Notes: generated by a model not told the origin, from the sequence alone. Shown: positions 1 to 10,077, counted from the stretch's first letter. The stretch is DNA of 64,000 nt from Massilia sp. IC2-477 (GCF_020707265.1 NZ_JAJFEQ010000005.1:1-64000), one strand, 5' to 3'. Numbers and translations are program-made.

Positions 1-209
1 TCCTAGTATTATTTTTCCGGCATTTCAAATTAATTCACTTGCTGCCGTTGAGTCAGGTCAAACTCCATTAGGAGTGGACGCCAGATAATAAATTTACAAA
101 ACTACCTTACTTATTTTCCGAATAAAGATCCGGATAACTCCCATTACAGGAATGCGTTTGCATTCGCTATCACGGCATTTCACCCATTCCTAACCAGCAG
201 CGGATTGCC
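1..209. other. AT-rich leader upstream of the glycan operon
   Basis: No gene is seen here. The stretch is much more AT-rich than the genes that follow, as expected for a promoter and 5' leader of a polysaccharide operon. Two short hairpins are visible, one at 62-75 (ACTCC-ATTA-GGAGT) and one at 150-165 (GAATGC-GTTT-GCATTC). I see no JUMPstart/ops sequence and no convincing sigma-70 promoter pair, so regulation cannot be assigned. Confidence 0.4.
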
Positions 210-2174
210 ATGTCCAATTACAGCGCCGATCTTTTCAGACAGCTTTGCGTACGAATGGTGTCGATGAGCCGCACCAGCAAGATCGCCATGATGGTCACGG
301 CCGATTTGCTGGCATTACCGGTCTGCTTTCTGATTGCGATGATATTGCGTGGCGGCGATTTGCAGCTCGCGAAGAATTTCGGACCGGCCTCGTATGCGCT
401 GGTGGCCGTGGTGACGATCGCCGCTTTTTCGGTATCCGATTTATACCGCGCGGTTATCCGTTTTATCGACCAGCGATTATTGAGTTTCACCGGCGCCGCA
501 CTCGCCTTTGCCATCTTGTGCGTGTATGTCGTATTAATCATCATGAACGAGCCGCGTTTCCCGCGCAGTGCGCTCGCCATTTACTGGTTCGTGGTGTTTT
601 CCTATGTCGTCATTTCGCGCATCGGCCTGCGCAACCTGTTGCGCGCCCATGGCGGGCGGCGCTCGTCCACCTCCGACGCGGTCGCCGTCTATGGCGCTGG
701 CGAGGCCGGGGCGCGCCTGGTGCAGGCGATGCGCCACAGCGACGAATACCGTCCGGTCTGCTTCTTCGACGACAAGCGCGCCCTGAACGAGCGCACCATC
801 GCCGGGCTGCGCGTGTTCAACACTACCCGCTTGGCCGAACTGGTCGCGTCCCAGGGCATCCGCACCATTGTTATCGCCCTGCCCTCGGTGTCGCCGGAGC
901 GCCTGCGCGACATCATGCAGCGCCTGGGCCAGGCCGGGGTCCCGGTCAAGATCCTGAGCCGCCTGGTCGACCTGGCCGACGACCGGCCGCCGGCGCGCGG
1001 CTCGATCCGCGAACTCAAGTTCGAGGACCTGCTGGGCCGCCCGCCGGTGCCGCCGCGGCTCGACCTGTTCGCCCGTTGCGTGCGCGGCAAGAACGTGCTC
1101 GTCACCGGCGCCGGCGGTTCCATCGGCAGCGAACTGTGCCGCCAGATCGTCACCCTCACGCCGCACGAGCTGCACCTGCTCGATCACTCCGAATACGCCC
1201 TGTATACCATTCGCCAGGAGCTGACCGCGCGCTTCCCGGGGCTGGCCATCCACGCCCACTTGGGCTCGGTCTGCAACCACGAACTGGTCGAGCGCATCCT
1301 GCGCGACGGCAAGGTCGACACCATCTACCACGCCGCCGCCTACAAGCACGTGCCCCTGGTCGAGGCCAACATCGTCGAGGGCCTGCGCAACAACGTGATC
1401 GGCGCCCAGGTGGTGGCCAGCGCCGCGGCCCGCCACCGGGTCGAGACCTGCGTGCTGATCTCCAGCGACAAGGCGGTGCGTCCGACCAACATCATGGGCG
1501 CCAGCAAGCGCATCGCCGAGCTGATCTTCCAGGCGGCCGCCGTGCGCCACGGCGCCCACACCACCTTCTGCATGGTCCGCTTCGGCAACGTGCTGGGCTC
1601 GTCCGGCTCGGTGATCCCGCTGTTCCAGCGCCAGATCGCGCGCGGCGGGCCGATGACCATCACCCACCCCGAGGTGTCGCGCTACTTCATGCTGATCGCC
1701 GAGGCGGCCCAGCTGGTGATTCAGGCCGGCGCCATGGCCAAGGGCGGCGACGTGTTCGTGCTCGACATGGGCGAGCCGGTCAAGATCGTCGACCTGGCGC
1801 GCACCATGATCGCCATGTCCGGCCTCACCGAGCGCACCCCGCAAAACCCGCGCGGCGACATCGAGATCCAGTTCGTCGGCCTGTTCCCGGGCGAAAAACT
1901 GCACGAGGAGCTGCTGACCGAGGGCACCGTCTTCCCCAGCGAGCACCCCCGCATCATGCGCATGAAGGAAAGCGCACTGCGCCCCAGCGTGCTGGAAACC
2001 TGCATCACCTGCCTGATGATGGCCTGCGAGACCCATGAGCGCGGCACCATCGAATCGATGGTCAAGGCCATTGTCGCCGAATACGTGCCCACCACCCCCG
2101 ATGTCGCGCCGCCTCTCGTGGCCGACACCCAGTCCCCCAGCCTGATCAAGAAATTCGTGCCTTTCCGTATCTGA
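210..2174 (+). CDS. Membrane-bound NDP-sugar 4,6-dehydratase, WbpM/CapD/PglF type
   Basis: Likely removes water from a UDP-HexNAc (usually UDP-GlcNAc) to give a 4-keto-6-deoxy sugar for surface glycan synthesis. At 654 aa it has the full long-form architecture: about four membrane helices in residues 25-140, a first Rossmann-like domain starting with YGAGEAG near 161, and an extended SDR domain with TGAGGSIGS near 299-307. The usual SDR Tyr is replaced by Met: Asp420-Lys421 and Met429 followed by Lys433 match the catalytic pattern of the WbpM/PglF branch. It heads the run of + strand glycan genes, 37 bp before the next one. The ribosome binding site is weak. Family is certain; the exact substrate is inferred. 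Confidence 0.93.
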   Translation: MSNYSADLFRQLCVRMVSMSRTSKIAMMVTADLLALPVCFLIAMILRGGDLQLAKNFGPASYALVAVVTIAAFSVSDLYRAVIRFIDQRLLSFTGAALAFAILCVYVVLIIMNEPRFPRSALAIYWFVVFSYVVISRIGLRNLLRAHGGRRSSTSDAVAVYGAGEAGARLVQAMRHSDEYRPVCFFDDKRALNERTIAGLRVFNTTRLAELVASQGIRTIVIALPSVSPERLRDIMQRLGQAGVPVKILSRLVDLADDRPPARGSIRELKFEDLLGRPPVPPRLDLFARCVRGKNVLVTGAGGSIGSELCRQIVTLTPHELHLLDHSEYALYTIRQELTARFPGLAIHAHLGSVCNHELVERILRDGKVDTIYHAAAYKHVPLVEANIVEGLRNNVIGAQVVASAAARHRVETCVLISSDKAVRPTNIMGASKRIAELIFQAAAVRHGAHTTFCMVRFGNVLGSSGSVIPLFQRQIARGGPMTITHPEVSRYFMLIAEAAQLVIQAGAMAKGGDVFVLDMGEPVKIVDLARTMIAMSGLTERTPQNPRGDIEIQFVGLFPGEKLHEELLTEGTVFPSEHPRIMRMKESALRPSVLETCITCLMMACETHERGTIESMVKAIVAEYVPTTPDVAPPLVADTQSPSLIKKFVPFRI

Positions 2175-2211
2175 CACTTCCCTTTACCGCCACTGACCGA
2201 CGAGGAAACAC

Positions 2212-3540
2212 ATGCGCGACGAGAACACCTCCCCACACCTGGAGCAGCTGCTGGCCAAGCTGCGCGACCGCACCGCCGTGATCGGCATCGTGGGCCTGGG
2301 CTACGTCGGCCTGCCGCTGACCCTCTGCTACGCCGCGCAGGGTTTCAAGGTGCTCGGGATCGACATCGATACCGACAAGGTCGAGCGCCTGAACCGTGGG
2401 GAAAGCTACATCAAGCACATCGACGCCCGCGCGATCGGCGCGGCGCGCGAACTCGGCTTCGAGGCCACGGCGGACTTCACCCGCGCCGGAGAGCCGGACG
2501 CCCTGATCATCTGCGTGCCGACCCCCTTGAACGCCTTCCGCGAACCCGACCTGTCCTATGTGCTGGGCACCGTCAGCGCCCTGCTGCCCTATGTGCGCGA
2601 AGGCCAGGTGGTCTCGCTGGAAAGCACCACCTACCCCGGCACCACCGAGGAAGAATTGCGCCCGCGTCTGGAGTCACGCGGCTTTACCGTCGGGCGCGAT
2701 TTGTTCCTGGTGTTCTCGCCCGAGCGCGAAGACCCGGGCAACCCCGATTTCCAGACCCGCACCATTCCCAAAGTATGCGGCGGCACCACGCCCAATTGCC
2801 TGGAAGCGGGGCTGGCCCTGTACCGGGCCGCGGTGGACCGCGTGGTGCCGGTCAGCTCGACCCGCGCCGCCGAGCTCACCAAGCTGCTGGAAAACATCCA
2901 CCGCGCGGTCAACATCGGCCTGGTCAACGAAATGAAGATCATTGCCGACCGCATGGGCATCGACATCCACGAGGTCATCCGCGCCGCCGCCACCAAGCCC
3001 TTCGGCTTCACGCCCTACTACCCGGGCCCCGGCCTGGGCGGCCACTGCATCCCGATCGATCCCTTCTACCTCACCTGGAAGGCGCGCGAATACGGCGTGC
3101 ACACCCGCTTCATCGAGCTGGCCGGCGAGATCAACAGCGACATGCCGCACTGGGTGATCGGCAAGGTGGCCGACGCCCTCAACGAGCGCGGCCGCTCGAT
3201 CATGGGCAGCCGCGTGCTGGTGCTGGGCATCGCCTACAAGAAAGACGTCGAGGACATGCGCGAATCGCCCTCGGTGGCCCTGATGGAGATCCTGCGCCGC
3301 AAGGGCGCCACCGTCGACTACTCGGATCCGCACGTGCCGGTCTTCCCGCGCATGCGCGAACACCGCTTCGAACTCTCCAGCGTGCCCTTGAGCCCGAACG
3401 CGATCGCGTCCTATGACGTGGTGCTGGTGGCCACTGCCCACAGCGCCTTCGACTACGAGCTGGTGCGCCAGTACGCCAACTTGATCGTCGACACCCGCGG
3501 GGTCTACACGGAGCGCCTGCCGAACGTCGTCAAGGCCTGA
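2212..3540 (+). CDS. UDP-HexNAc 6-dehydrogenase, WbpA/WecC-like
   Basis: A nucleotide-sugar dehydrogenase of the UDP-Glc/GDP-Man family, which oxidises C6 of a UDP-N-acetylhexosamine to the uronic acid using two NAD+. The N-terminal NAD site GLGYVGLPL is at residues 28-36. The catalytic Cys is Cys279 in GGHCIPIDP, and the C-terminal UDP-binding domain contains VLGIAYKKD. Length (442 aa) is normal. The next three genes are WbpB-, WbpD- and WbpE-like, so the most likely substrate is UDP-GlcNAc and this the first step towards a 2,3-diamino uronic acid. Whether it prefers GlcNAc or ManNAc cannot be decided from sequence alone. Confidence 0.93.
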   Translation: MRDENTSPHLEQLLAKLRDRTAVIGIVGLGYVGLPLTLCYAAQGFKVLGIDIDTDKVERLNRGESYIKHIDARAIGAARELGFEATADFTRAGEPDALIICVPTPLNAFREPDLSYVLGTVSALLPYVREGQVVSLESTTYPGTTEEELRPRLESRGFTVGRDLFLVFSPEREDPGNPDFQTRTIPKVCGGTTPNCLEAGLALYRAAVDRVVPVSSTRAAELTKLLENIHRAVNIGLVNEMKIIADRMGIDIHEVIRAAATKPFGFTPYYPGPGLGGHCIPIDPFYLTWKAREYGVHTRFIELAGEINSDMPHWVIGKVADALNERGRSIMGSRVLVLGIAYKKDVEDMRESPSVALMEILRRKGATVDYSDPHVPVFPRMREHRFELSSVPLSPNAIASYDVVLVATAHSAFDYELVRQYANLIVDTRGVYTERLPNVVKA

Positions 3541-3557
3541 ACCACGAGAAGCGCCGC

Positions 3558-4649
3558 ATGAGCACCCGAACCACGCCGGAGAACACGATGCGTTCCTACC
3601 CCCCTGCCATTCTCGACCGCAAGATCCGCTTTGCCCTGGTCGGCTGCGGCCGCATTGCCAAGAACCACATGAACGCCATGCGCGAGCACCACGATCGCTG
3701 CGAGCTGGTGGGTGTCTGCGATGTCGACCCGCGCGCCCTCGAAGCCGCCGCCGGCGCCACCGGCGCCCGCGCCTGGCGCAGCCTGGACCGCATGCTGGAA
3801 GAATGCGAGGCCGACGCCTTCGTGTTGTGTACCCCATCCGGGCTGCATCCGCACCAGGCGATCCAGGTGGCGCGCGCCGGCCGTCACGTCGTCACCGAAA
3901 AGCCGATGGCCACGCGCTGGGAAGACGGCAAGGCCATGGTCGCCGCCGCCGACGCGGCCGGGGTGCGCCTCTTCGTGGTCAAGCAGAACCGCCGCAACGC
4001 CACCTTGCAGCTGCTCAAGAGCGCGGTCGAGAAGAAGCGCTTCGGGCGCATCTACATGGTCAACCTGAACGTGTTCTGGACCCGGCCCGACGAGTACTAC
4101 AACAGCGCAACATGGCGCGGCACCTGGGAGTTCGACGGCGGCGCCTTCATGAACCAGGCCAGCCACTACGTCGACCTGATCGACTGGATCGTCGGGCCGG
4201 TGGAAAGCCTGCAAGCCTATACGGCGACGCTGGCGCGCGACATCGAGGTCGAGGACACCGGCGTGATCAGCCTGCGCTGGCGCAACGGCGCGCTCGGCTC
4301 GATGAACGTGACGATGCTGACCTACCCGCGCAACATGGAAGGCTCGATCACCATCCTCGGCGAGCACGGCACCGCGCGCATCGGCGGGGTGGCCGTCAAC
4401 GAAGTACAGCAGTGGGAATTCGCCGCACCCGACCCGGACGACGAACGCATCCGCGACGTCAGCTACCAGACCACCTCGGTGTACGGCTTCGGCCACCCGC
4501 TCTACTACGACAACGTGATCAAGGTGCTGCGCGGCGAGGCCGAGCCCGAAACCGACGGTCGCGAAGGCTTGAAGTCGCTCGAAGTGCTGGTGGCGGCCTA
4601 CCGCTCGGCCCGCGACGGCAAGCGCATCGCACTGCCGCTGGAGTACTGA
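3558..4649 (+). CDS. Gfo/Idh/MocA oxidoreductase, WbpB/WlbA-like
   Basis: Probably oxidises C3 of UDP-GlcNAc-uronic acid to the 3-keto sugar, the substrate of the aminotransferase encoded two genes downstream. The N-terminal Rossmann fold shows [12 protein letters not shown] near residues 26-37 and the family EKP motif appears in [11 protein letters not shown] near 113. The 363-aa length fits. I chose the ATG at 3558, preceded by GAGAAG; a second ATG ten codons later (3588) is also possible. Its stop lies one base before the next start, indicating tight co-expression. The specific assignment rests on the WbpA/B/D/E-like order. Confidence 0.9.
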   Translation: MSTRTTPENTMRSYPPAILDRKIRFALVGCGRIAKNHMNAMREHHDRCELVGVCDVDPRALEAAAGATGARAWRSLDRMLEECEADAFVLCTPSGLHPHQAIQVARAGRHVVTEKPMATRWEDGKAMVAAADAAGVRLFVVKQNRRNATLQLLKSAVEKKRFGRIYMVNLNVFWTRPDEYYNSATWRGTWEFDGGAFMNQASHYVDLIDWIVGPVESLQAYTATLARDIEVEDTGVISLRWRNGALGSMNVTMLTYPRNMEGSITILGEHGTARIGGVAVNEVQQWEFAAPDPDDERIRDVSYQTTSVYGFGHPLYYDNVIKVLRGEAEPETDGREGLKSLEVLVAAYRSARDGKRIALPLEY

Positions 4650-4650
4650 C

Positions 4651-5253
4651 ATGGCGATCGTCATCCATTCCAGCGCCATCGTCGACCACGGCGCCGAGCT
4701 CGGCGACGGCACCCGGGTCTGGCACTTCGCCCACGTCTGCGCCGGCGCGCGCATCGGCAGCGACTGTTCGCTGGGCCAGAACGTCTTCGTCGGCAACGAC
4801 GTCGTGCTCGGCAATGGGGTCAAGGTCCAGAACAATGTCTCCATCTATGACGCCGTCAACCTGGAGGACGACGTCTTCTGCGGTCCCAGCATGGTGTTCA
4901 CCAACGTCTACAACCCGCGCGCGGCCGTCACCCGCAAGCACGAATACCGGCGCACGCTGGTGCGGCGCGGCGCCACCATCGGCGCCAACGCCACCATCGT
5001 GTGCGGGGTCACCGTGGGTGAATACGCCTTCGTCGCCGCCGGCGCCGTGGTCAACCGCGACGTGCCCGCTTTCGCCCTGGTGGCCGGGGTGCCGGCGCGC
5101 CAGATCGGCTGGATCAGCCGCTTCGGCGAGCGCCTGGACCTGCCGCTGCCGGGCTCCACGCACACGTCCGAGGCGCGCTGCCCGCACACCGGCGACCTGT
5201 ACGTGCTGCATGAAGGCGTCTGCCGCCTCGAGCGCGCCGCCGTCCAACCCTGA
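4651..5253 (+). CDS. Hexapeptide-repeat N-acetyltransferase, WbpD/WlbB-like
   Basis: A left-handed beta-helix acyltransferase of 200 aa. Successive hexapeptide turns are visible, for example [35 protein letters not shown] and [14 protein letters not shown], ending in a typical GVPARQIGW. In this neighbourhood it should acetylate the 3-amino group of UDP-2-acetamido-3-amino-2,3-dideoxy-glucuronate. It follows the WbpB-like gene by one base and precedes the aminotransferase. Biochemical order is transaminase then acetyltransferase, so gene order and reaction order differ, as is common in such clusters. Confidence 0.9.
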   Translation: MAIVIHSSAIVDHGAELGDGTRVWHFAHVCAGARIGSDCSLGQNVFVGNDVVLGNGVKVQNNVSIYDAVNLEDDVFCGPSMVFTNVYNPRAAVTRKHEYRRTLVRRGATIGANATIVCGVTVGEYAFVAAGAVVNRDVPAFALVAGVPARQIGWISRFGERLDLPLPGSTHTSEARCPHTGDLYVLHEGVCRLERAAVQP

Positions 5254-5263
5254 CGAGGACCCC

Positions 5264-6400
5264 ATGGATTTCATCGATCTCAGACTGCAATACCTCGCTT
5301 CGCGCGAACTGATCAACGCCCGCATCCAGGCCGTCCTCGACCACGGGCAGTACATCATGGGACCGGAAGTGGCCGAGCTGGAGGGCCGCTTGGCCGCCTT
5401 CAGCGGCGCGCGCCACTGCATCACCGTGTCCTCCGGCACCGAGGCGCTGGTGATCGCCCTGATGGCGCTCGGCGTCAAGCCGGGCGACGAAGTCATCACC
5501 ACGCCGTTTTCCTTCATCGCCACCGCCGAGGCGATCGTGCTGCTGGGCGCCACGCCGGTATTCGTCGACGTGCAGCCCGATACCTGCAACCTCGACCACC
5601 ACCTGCTGGAACAGCGCATCACGCCGCGCACGCGCGCCATTATTCCCGTTTCGCTGTACGGCCAGCCGGCCGACATGGACGAGATCAACGCCATCGCCGA
5701 ACGCCACGGCCTGGCCGTGATCGAAGACGCCGCCCAAAGCTTCGGCGCCAGCTACCGCGGGCGCAAGAGCTGCAACCTGTCGACCATCGGCTGTACCAGT
5801 TTCTTCCCGAGCAAGCCGCTCGGCTGCTACGGCGACGGCGGCGCCCTGTTCACCAATGACGACGCCCTAGCGGCGGCCATGCGCGAAATCCGCGTGCACG
5901 GGCAATCGCGCCGCTACGTGCACACCCGCATCGGGGTCGGCGGACGCATGGACACCCTGCAATGCGCCATCGTGCTGGCCAAGCTCGAGCGCTTCGAGTG
6001 GGAGATCGAGCAGCGCCAGCGCGCCGCCGCCTGCTATGACGACCTGCTCGGCACGCTCGGGGAGGCACTCGCCCCGGTCGGCTGCCGCCCGGACCGGACC
6101 AGCGTCTACGCCCAGTACACGCTGCGGGTGCGGCCGCCCCAGCGCGAGCGGATGCAGGAAGTCCTGCATGCGGCCGGGATCCCGACCGCCGTCCATTATC
6201 CGGTCCCGATCGACCGCCAGCCCGCCTACGCGCACTGGGCCGCCCCCGGCGGCTGTCCGGTCGCCGCGCGCCTCGCCCAGGAAGTGCTGAGCCTGCCCAT
6301 GGGTCCCTACCTCGACCGCGCCAGCGCGCACCGCGTGGTCCAGGCCCTGGGCCAGGGACTGGCGCAGCTGCAGGTGCAGTCCGGCGAGAAGGCCGCCTGA
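5264..6400 (+). CDS. PLP-dependent sugar aminotransferase, WbpE/WlbC-like (DegT/DnrJ/EryC1)
   Basis: Transfers an amino group to the 3-keto sugar nucleotide made by the WbpB-like enzyme. The open frame runs on upstream into earlier genes, but the real start is the ATG at 5264 preceded by GAGGAC, giving 378 aa, the usual family length. The PLP-binding Lys lies in FFPSKPLGCYGDGG, EDAAQSFGA is the cofactor-contact motif, and SSGTEAL is the phosphate-binding turn. With the three preceding genes it completes a WbpA/B/D/E-type route to UDP-2,3-diacetamido-2,3-dideoxy-glucuronic acid. No WbpI-like 2-epimerase is seen in the window, so the gluco rather than manno form is the parsimonious product. Confidence 0.92.
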   Translation: MDFIDLRLQYLASRELINARIQAVLDHGQYIMGPEVAELEGRLAAFSGARHCITVSSGTEALVIALMALGVKPGDEVITTPFSFIATAEAIVLLGATPVFVDVQPDTCNLDHHLLEQRITPRTRAIIPVSLYGQPADMDEINAIAERHGLAVIEDAAQSFGASYRGRKSCNLSTIGCTSFFPSKPLGCYGDGGALFTNDDALAAAMREIRVHGQSRRYVHTRIGVGGRMDTLQCAIVLAKLERFEWEIEQRQRAAACYDDLLGTLGEALAPVGCRPDRTSVYAQYTLRVRPPQRERMQEVLHAAGIPTAVHYPVPIDRQPAYAHWAAPGGCPVAARLAQEVLSLPMGPYLDRASAHRVVQALGQGLAQLQVQSGEKAA

Positions 6401-6408
6401 GCGGATCC

Positions 6409-7704
6409 ATGATGCAGCGGCTGGACAAACGACTGCGCAGGCGGATCGCCCAGCGTCTTGGGCACAGCGCGTCCTTCTGGCGCAACGTGGCCACGGTGCT
6501 GGGCGGCGCCGTCGGCGCGCAGGCGCTGCCGCTGCTGGCCGCGCCGCTGCTCACCCGCATGTGCACCCCGGGCGAGCTCGGCGCCTACAGCGTCTGGCTC
6601 GGCATCGTTGCCATCGCCGCGATTGGCGCCACGCTGCGCATGGAAGCGGCGATGATTCTCGACCATGAGCCGGAGCGCCAGCGCGCCTGCTTCCGGGTCG
6701 TGTTCTACAGCACCACCGTCACCGCCCTCCTGCTCACCGGGCTGGCGGTGGGGGCGCGCCTGGCCGGCGTGGAAGCCGCGGGACGCCTGTCCTGGACCGC
6801 CCTGCTCACCCTGGGGGCCGGCACCTGGCTCACCGGCTGCATGCAGACCACGCTCGCTTTTGCCACCTCACACAATGCCTTCGGCAAGGCGGCGCGCGCC
6901 AAGGTCGCCACCGCCGCCGTCATCGTTGCCTCCCAGCTGGCCCTGCTGCAGGCCGGCCTGGGCGGCGTCGGCCTGGTGCTCGGCCACTTGCTCGGCACCG
7001 CCGCGGGCTTCGCCACCGCGCGCCTGCTGCTGCGTCCGCCGAAGGCGCCGATCGGCTGGCGCCTCGACGCCCAGCAGCGCGCGCACCTGGCGCGGCACCG
7101 GAAGTTCTGGCGCTACTCGCTGCCCTCGAACCTGCTCAACGGCGCGGTCAGCCAGCTGCCGCTGTTCCTGATCGGCATGCGCCACGGCGCGCTGGCCGCC
7201 GGCCTGTACGCCCTCACCCAGCGCGTGCTGGCGGCGCCGGTCTCGCTCGTTGCCTCCTCGATCCTGGAAGTCTTCAAGCGCGAATCGGTGCGCGAATTCG
7301 AAGAGCACGGCAACTGCGCGCGCGCCTATCGCCACACCTTCAAGGCGCTGGCCCTGCTGGGCGCCGGTCCCTCGCTGGTGCTCCTGCTGTTTGCGCCCTA
7401 CCTGTTTGCCTGGGTGTTCGGCGCCAACTGGCGCGCTTCTGGCGAACTGGCCCAATTGATGGCCCCGCTATTCCTGTTGAACTTCATCGCCAGCCCGCTC
7501 AGCTACGTGTTTTTCGTGGCCGGGCGCCAGCAGGCCGACCTGTGGTGGCAGGTGAGCCTGTTCGCCATGACCCTCGGCGCCTTCCTGCTCCCGGGCAGCG
7601 TGGCCCAGAACGTGCTGTGCTACACGATCGGGTACTGCATCCTCTACCTGGTCTACCTGCACATGTCCTGGCAGTGTTCGCGCAACGTCCTGGCGGCCGC
7701 ATGA
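6409..7704 (+). CDS. Wzx-type polysaccharide flippase
   Basis: A 431-aa polytopic membrane protein of the MOP flippase superfamily, expected to move lipid-linked repeat units across the inner membrane. It is hydrophobic throughout with about 12 helices. The N-terminus (FWRNVATVLGG followed by PLLAAPLLTR and GAYSVW) is characteristic of Wzx-like O-unit transporters, and Arg/Lys occur at helix ends as in that family. Two adjacent ATGs (6409, 6412) are possible starts. Its stop overlaps the next start (ATGA at 7701-7704), so the flippase and putative polymerase are translationally coupled. Confidence 0.85.
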   Translation: MMQRLDKRLRRRIAQRLGHSASFWRNVATVLGGAVGAQALPLLAAPLLTRMCTPGELGAYSVWLGIVAIAAIGATLRMEAAMILDHEPERQRACFRVVFYSTTVTALLLTGLAVGARLAGVEAAGRLSWTALLTLGAGTWLTGCMQTTLAFATSHNAFGKAARAKVATAAVIVASQLALLQAGLGGVGLVLGHLLGTAAGFATARLLLRPPKAPIGWRLDAQQRAHLARHRKFWRYSLPSNLLNGAVSQLPLFLIGMRHGALAAGLYALTQRVLAAPVSLVASSILEVFKRESVREFEEHGNCARAYRHTFKALALLGAGPSLVLLLFAPYLFAWVFGANWRASGELAQLMAPLFLLNFIASPLSYVFFVAGRQQADLWWQVSLFAMTLGAFLLPGSVAQNVLCYTIGYCILYLVYLHMSWQCSRNVLAAA

Positions 7705-8987
7705 CAACCCGGCACACGCCTGAAGTCCAGCTGCGCGGCCGCGAAGGGCGTGACCAGCTGGTGCTGGTCGCCTGCTTCTTCATGCTGTTTCCCGGCTTTT
7801 TCTTCTACCACAGCCTGCTCGGCACGGGCACCACCGGCGCGTTCCTGGGAGGCTATTTCGCCCCGGTGGCGGTGGCCTTCGCCCTGCCCGTAGGCCTGGT
7901 CTACCTGGCCCGCATGCGGCGCGACCCGCGCCGGCTGACCATGGTCGACCTGCATTACGGCCTGTTCTTCGCCTATTTCCTCACCGTGGTGGCGGTCAAC
8001 GGCGCCGTCGGCGCCAACCGCACCATCGTGACCAACCACATCCTGGCCGTGCTGTTCATGGTGCTGGTCTACATCCAGTTCAGCTTCATCGACTTCGACA
8101 GCCGGCGCTTCCGCGTCGTCGGCCTGCTCAGCCTCGCGGCAATGTCCACCATCGCCTTCGCCAACTCGGTCGACGGGGTGTTCTACCTGGGCTCGCTCGG
8201 CATGGCCAAGGATGCCGACGCACTCGCCACCTACCAGGGTTTTTCGCGCTCCTACCTGTTCACCTACCTGGCGATCGTCAGTTTCACCCGCACGCTGCCG
8301 CTGCGCCTGGTGCTGCATGCGCTGGGCGCGGCCACGCTGTTCGTCAACACGGCCCGTAGCGAATTCGTGGCCCTGCTGTTCGCCATCCCCGTTATCGAGT
8401 TCTATTACTCGCGCCACAAACTGTATTTCCTGCTGGCGGCCGCCATGCTGGCAGTCCTGGTGTCCATGTATTTCGACCAGATCCTGGCGGCCTTGCCCGC
8501 CAACCGCATCCTCGAACTGCTCGACCTGTCGCACTCGACCTCGGCCAACAAGCGCCACCAGCTCACGGTGCACGCCTGGCAGACCGTTGCCGCCCACCCG
8601 CTGTTTGGCGACTACGCCAGCTACAAGCCGGGCTATTACTCGCACAACGTGCTGTCGGCCTGGGTCGACCTCGGGTTGTTCGGCATGATCTACCTGGCGG
8701 CGCTGGCGGTGCTGCCGATCACCCCGATGTTCATCCACGAATACTTCGCCGCCCGCGAACGCGGCCTGTTCATGTGCGCGTTTGCCTTTGCCTGCGTCAC
8801 CGTCCTGCTGCTGCTGACATCCCATTACTTCACCGACATGCTGCTCAGCGCCACCCTCGGCGCCTGCGCACGCTACTCCTACGAGAGGAAACATGGCCCG
8901 CATCGCGCACCTCAGCTCGGCACATCCGCGCTTCGATACACGGATTTTCGTGAAGCAGTGCCGCAGCCTCGCCAGCCACGGGCATGA
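7701..8987 (+). CDS. Wzy-like O-antigen/EPS polymerase or ligase, multispanning
   Basis: A 428-aa membrane protein with about 10-12 helices. Near residues 300-335 it has the loop typical of Wzy/WaaL proteins: HPLFGDYASY followed by YYSHNVLSAWVDLGLFG. It probably polymerises the repeat unit after flipping; ligase activity cannot be excluded by sequence. The start is the ATG overlapping the flippase stop, although the frame is open further upstream. Its last roughly 95 bp (8893-8987) overlap the next gene in another frame, and the 30-odd C-terminal residues encoded there are hydrophilic and unlike the rest. Confidence 0.75.
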   Translation: MTTRHTPEVQLRGREGRDQLVLVACFFMLFPGFFFYHSLLGTGTTGAFLGGYFAPVAVAFALPVGLVYLARMRRDPRRLTMVDLHYGLFFAYFLTVVAVNGAVGANRTIVTNHILAVLFMVLVYIQFSFIDFDSRRFRVVGLLSLAAMSTIAFANSVDGVFYLGSLGMAKDADALATYQGFSRSYLFTYLAIVSFTRTLPLRLVLHALGAATLFVNTARSEFVALLFAIPVIEFYYSRHKLYFLLAAAMLAVLVSMYFDQILAALPANRILELLDLSHSTSANKRHQLTVHAWQTVAAHPLFGDYASYKPGYYSHNVLSAWVDLGLFGMIYLAALAVLPITPMFIHEYFAARERGLFMCAFAFACVTVLLLLTSHYFTDMLLSATLGACARYSYERKHGPHRAPQLGTSALRYTDFREAVPQPRQPRA

Positions 8988-10077
8988 GGTGGCCCTGGTG
9001 GTGGCCGACGGCCTGGGCGAGGCGCGCTGCGACGGCATCCGCATCGTCGACGTCGGCCGCCCGTCCGGCCGGCGCGAGCGCATGCTGCGCACCACCGGCC
9101 GCGTGGGCCGCGCGGCGCTGGCGCTGGACGCCGACGTCTACCAGCTGCACGACCCCGAACTGATCCCGGTCGGCCTGCTCCTGGCCCTGGCCGGCCGCCG
9201 GGTGGTGTTCGACGCCCACGAAGACGTTCCTTCCCAGCTGCTCGACAAGCCCTACCTGTCGCCGCGCAGCGCGCGCGTGGTATCGCGTGCCTATGCGGCG
9301 CTCGAACGGCTGGCCCTGCGCCGCTTCGATGGGGTGCTGGCCGCCACGCCCCTGATCCGCGAGCGCCTGGCCGCCTTCAACCCGTTGACCGTGGACATCA
9401 ACAATTTCCCGCGCGCCGAGGAGTTCACGCAGGCACCGGATAAGGCAGCCGACGCCGGCGTGCGCAACAGCTTCTGCTACGTCGGCAGCATCTCGGCCAT
9501 CCGCGGCGTGCGCGAACTGGTCGCGGCATGCGCGCTGCTGCGCACGCCGGCCCGGCTGGCGCTGGCCGGCGGCTTCGCCGAAACGGAGCTGGAAACGCAG
9601 GTCCGGCGTCTTCCGGGCTGGAACCGCGTCGACGCCCTGGGCCACCTCGACCGCAGCGGCGTGGCCGGAGTGATGGAACGGGCCTTCGCCGGCCTGGTCA
9701 CGCTGCTGCCGACCGCCAGCTACCGGGAAGCCCTGCCGGTCAAGATGTTCGAGTACATGGCGGCCGGCATTCCCGTGATCGCCTCGGACTTTCCCCTGTG
9801 GCGCGAGATCGTCGAGGGCAGCCGCTGCGGCCTGTGCGTGGATCCGCACGACCCGGCCGCGATTGCCGCCGCCATCGACCATCTGGCAAGCCACCCCGGC
9901 CTGGCGCGCGAGATGGGCGCCAACGGCCGCCGCGCCGTCTTCGAACGCTACAACTGGGATCGCGAAGCGGACAAGCTGAACGCCTTCTATGCCGACTTGC
10001 TGACGCCGCGGCCGACACGCAGCCGCTTTTCGGGAAAAGGCGCTTTTCCGGCCCGTTCGATGCGATCGACCGATTGA
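8893..10077 (+). CDS. Glycosyltransferase, GT4 family (GT-B fold)
   Basis: A 394-aa retaining GT-B glycosyltransferase, presumably adding one sugar to the undecaprenyl-linked repeat unit at the cytoplasmic face. The C-terminal half has the GT4 signature EALPVKMFEYMAAG (the E-x7-E nucleotide-sugar site) followed by DFPLWREIVEG; the N-terminal half has LHDPELIPVG and VVFDAHED. The start is well supported by GAGAGGAA a few bases before the ATG, even though this places it inside the preceding gene. The donor sugar cannot be predicted. It ends 72 bp before a less GC-rich gene. Confidence 0.88.
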   Translation: MARIAHLSSAHPRFDTRIFVKQCRSLASHGHEVALVVADGLGEARCDGIRIVDVGRPSGRRERMLRTTGRVGRAALALDADVYQLHDPELIPVGLLLALAGRRVVFDAHEDVPSQLLDKPYLSPRSARVVSRAYAALERLALRRFDGVLAATPLIRERLAAFNPLTVDINNFPRAEEFTQAPDKAADAGVRNSFCYVGSISAIRGVRELVAACALLRTPARLALAGGFAETELETQVRRLPGWNRVDALGHLDRSGVAGVMERAFAGLVTLLPTASYREALPVKMFEYMAAGIPVIASDFPLWREIVEGSRCGLCVDPHDPAAIAAAIDHLASHPGLAREMGANGRRAVFERYNWDREADKLNAFYADLLTPRPTRSRFSGKGAFPARSMRSTD

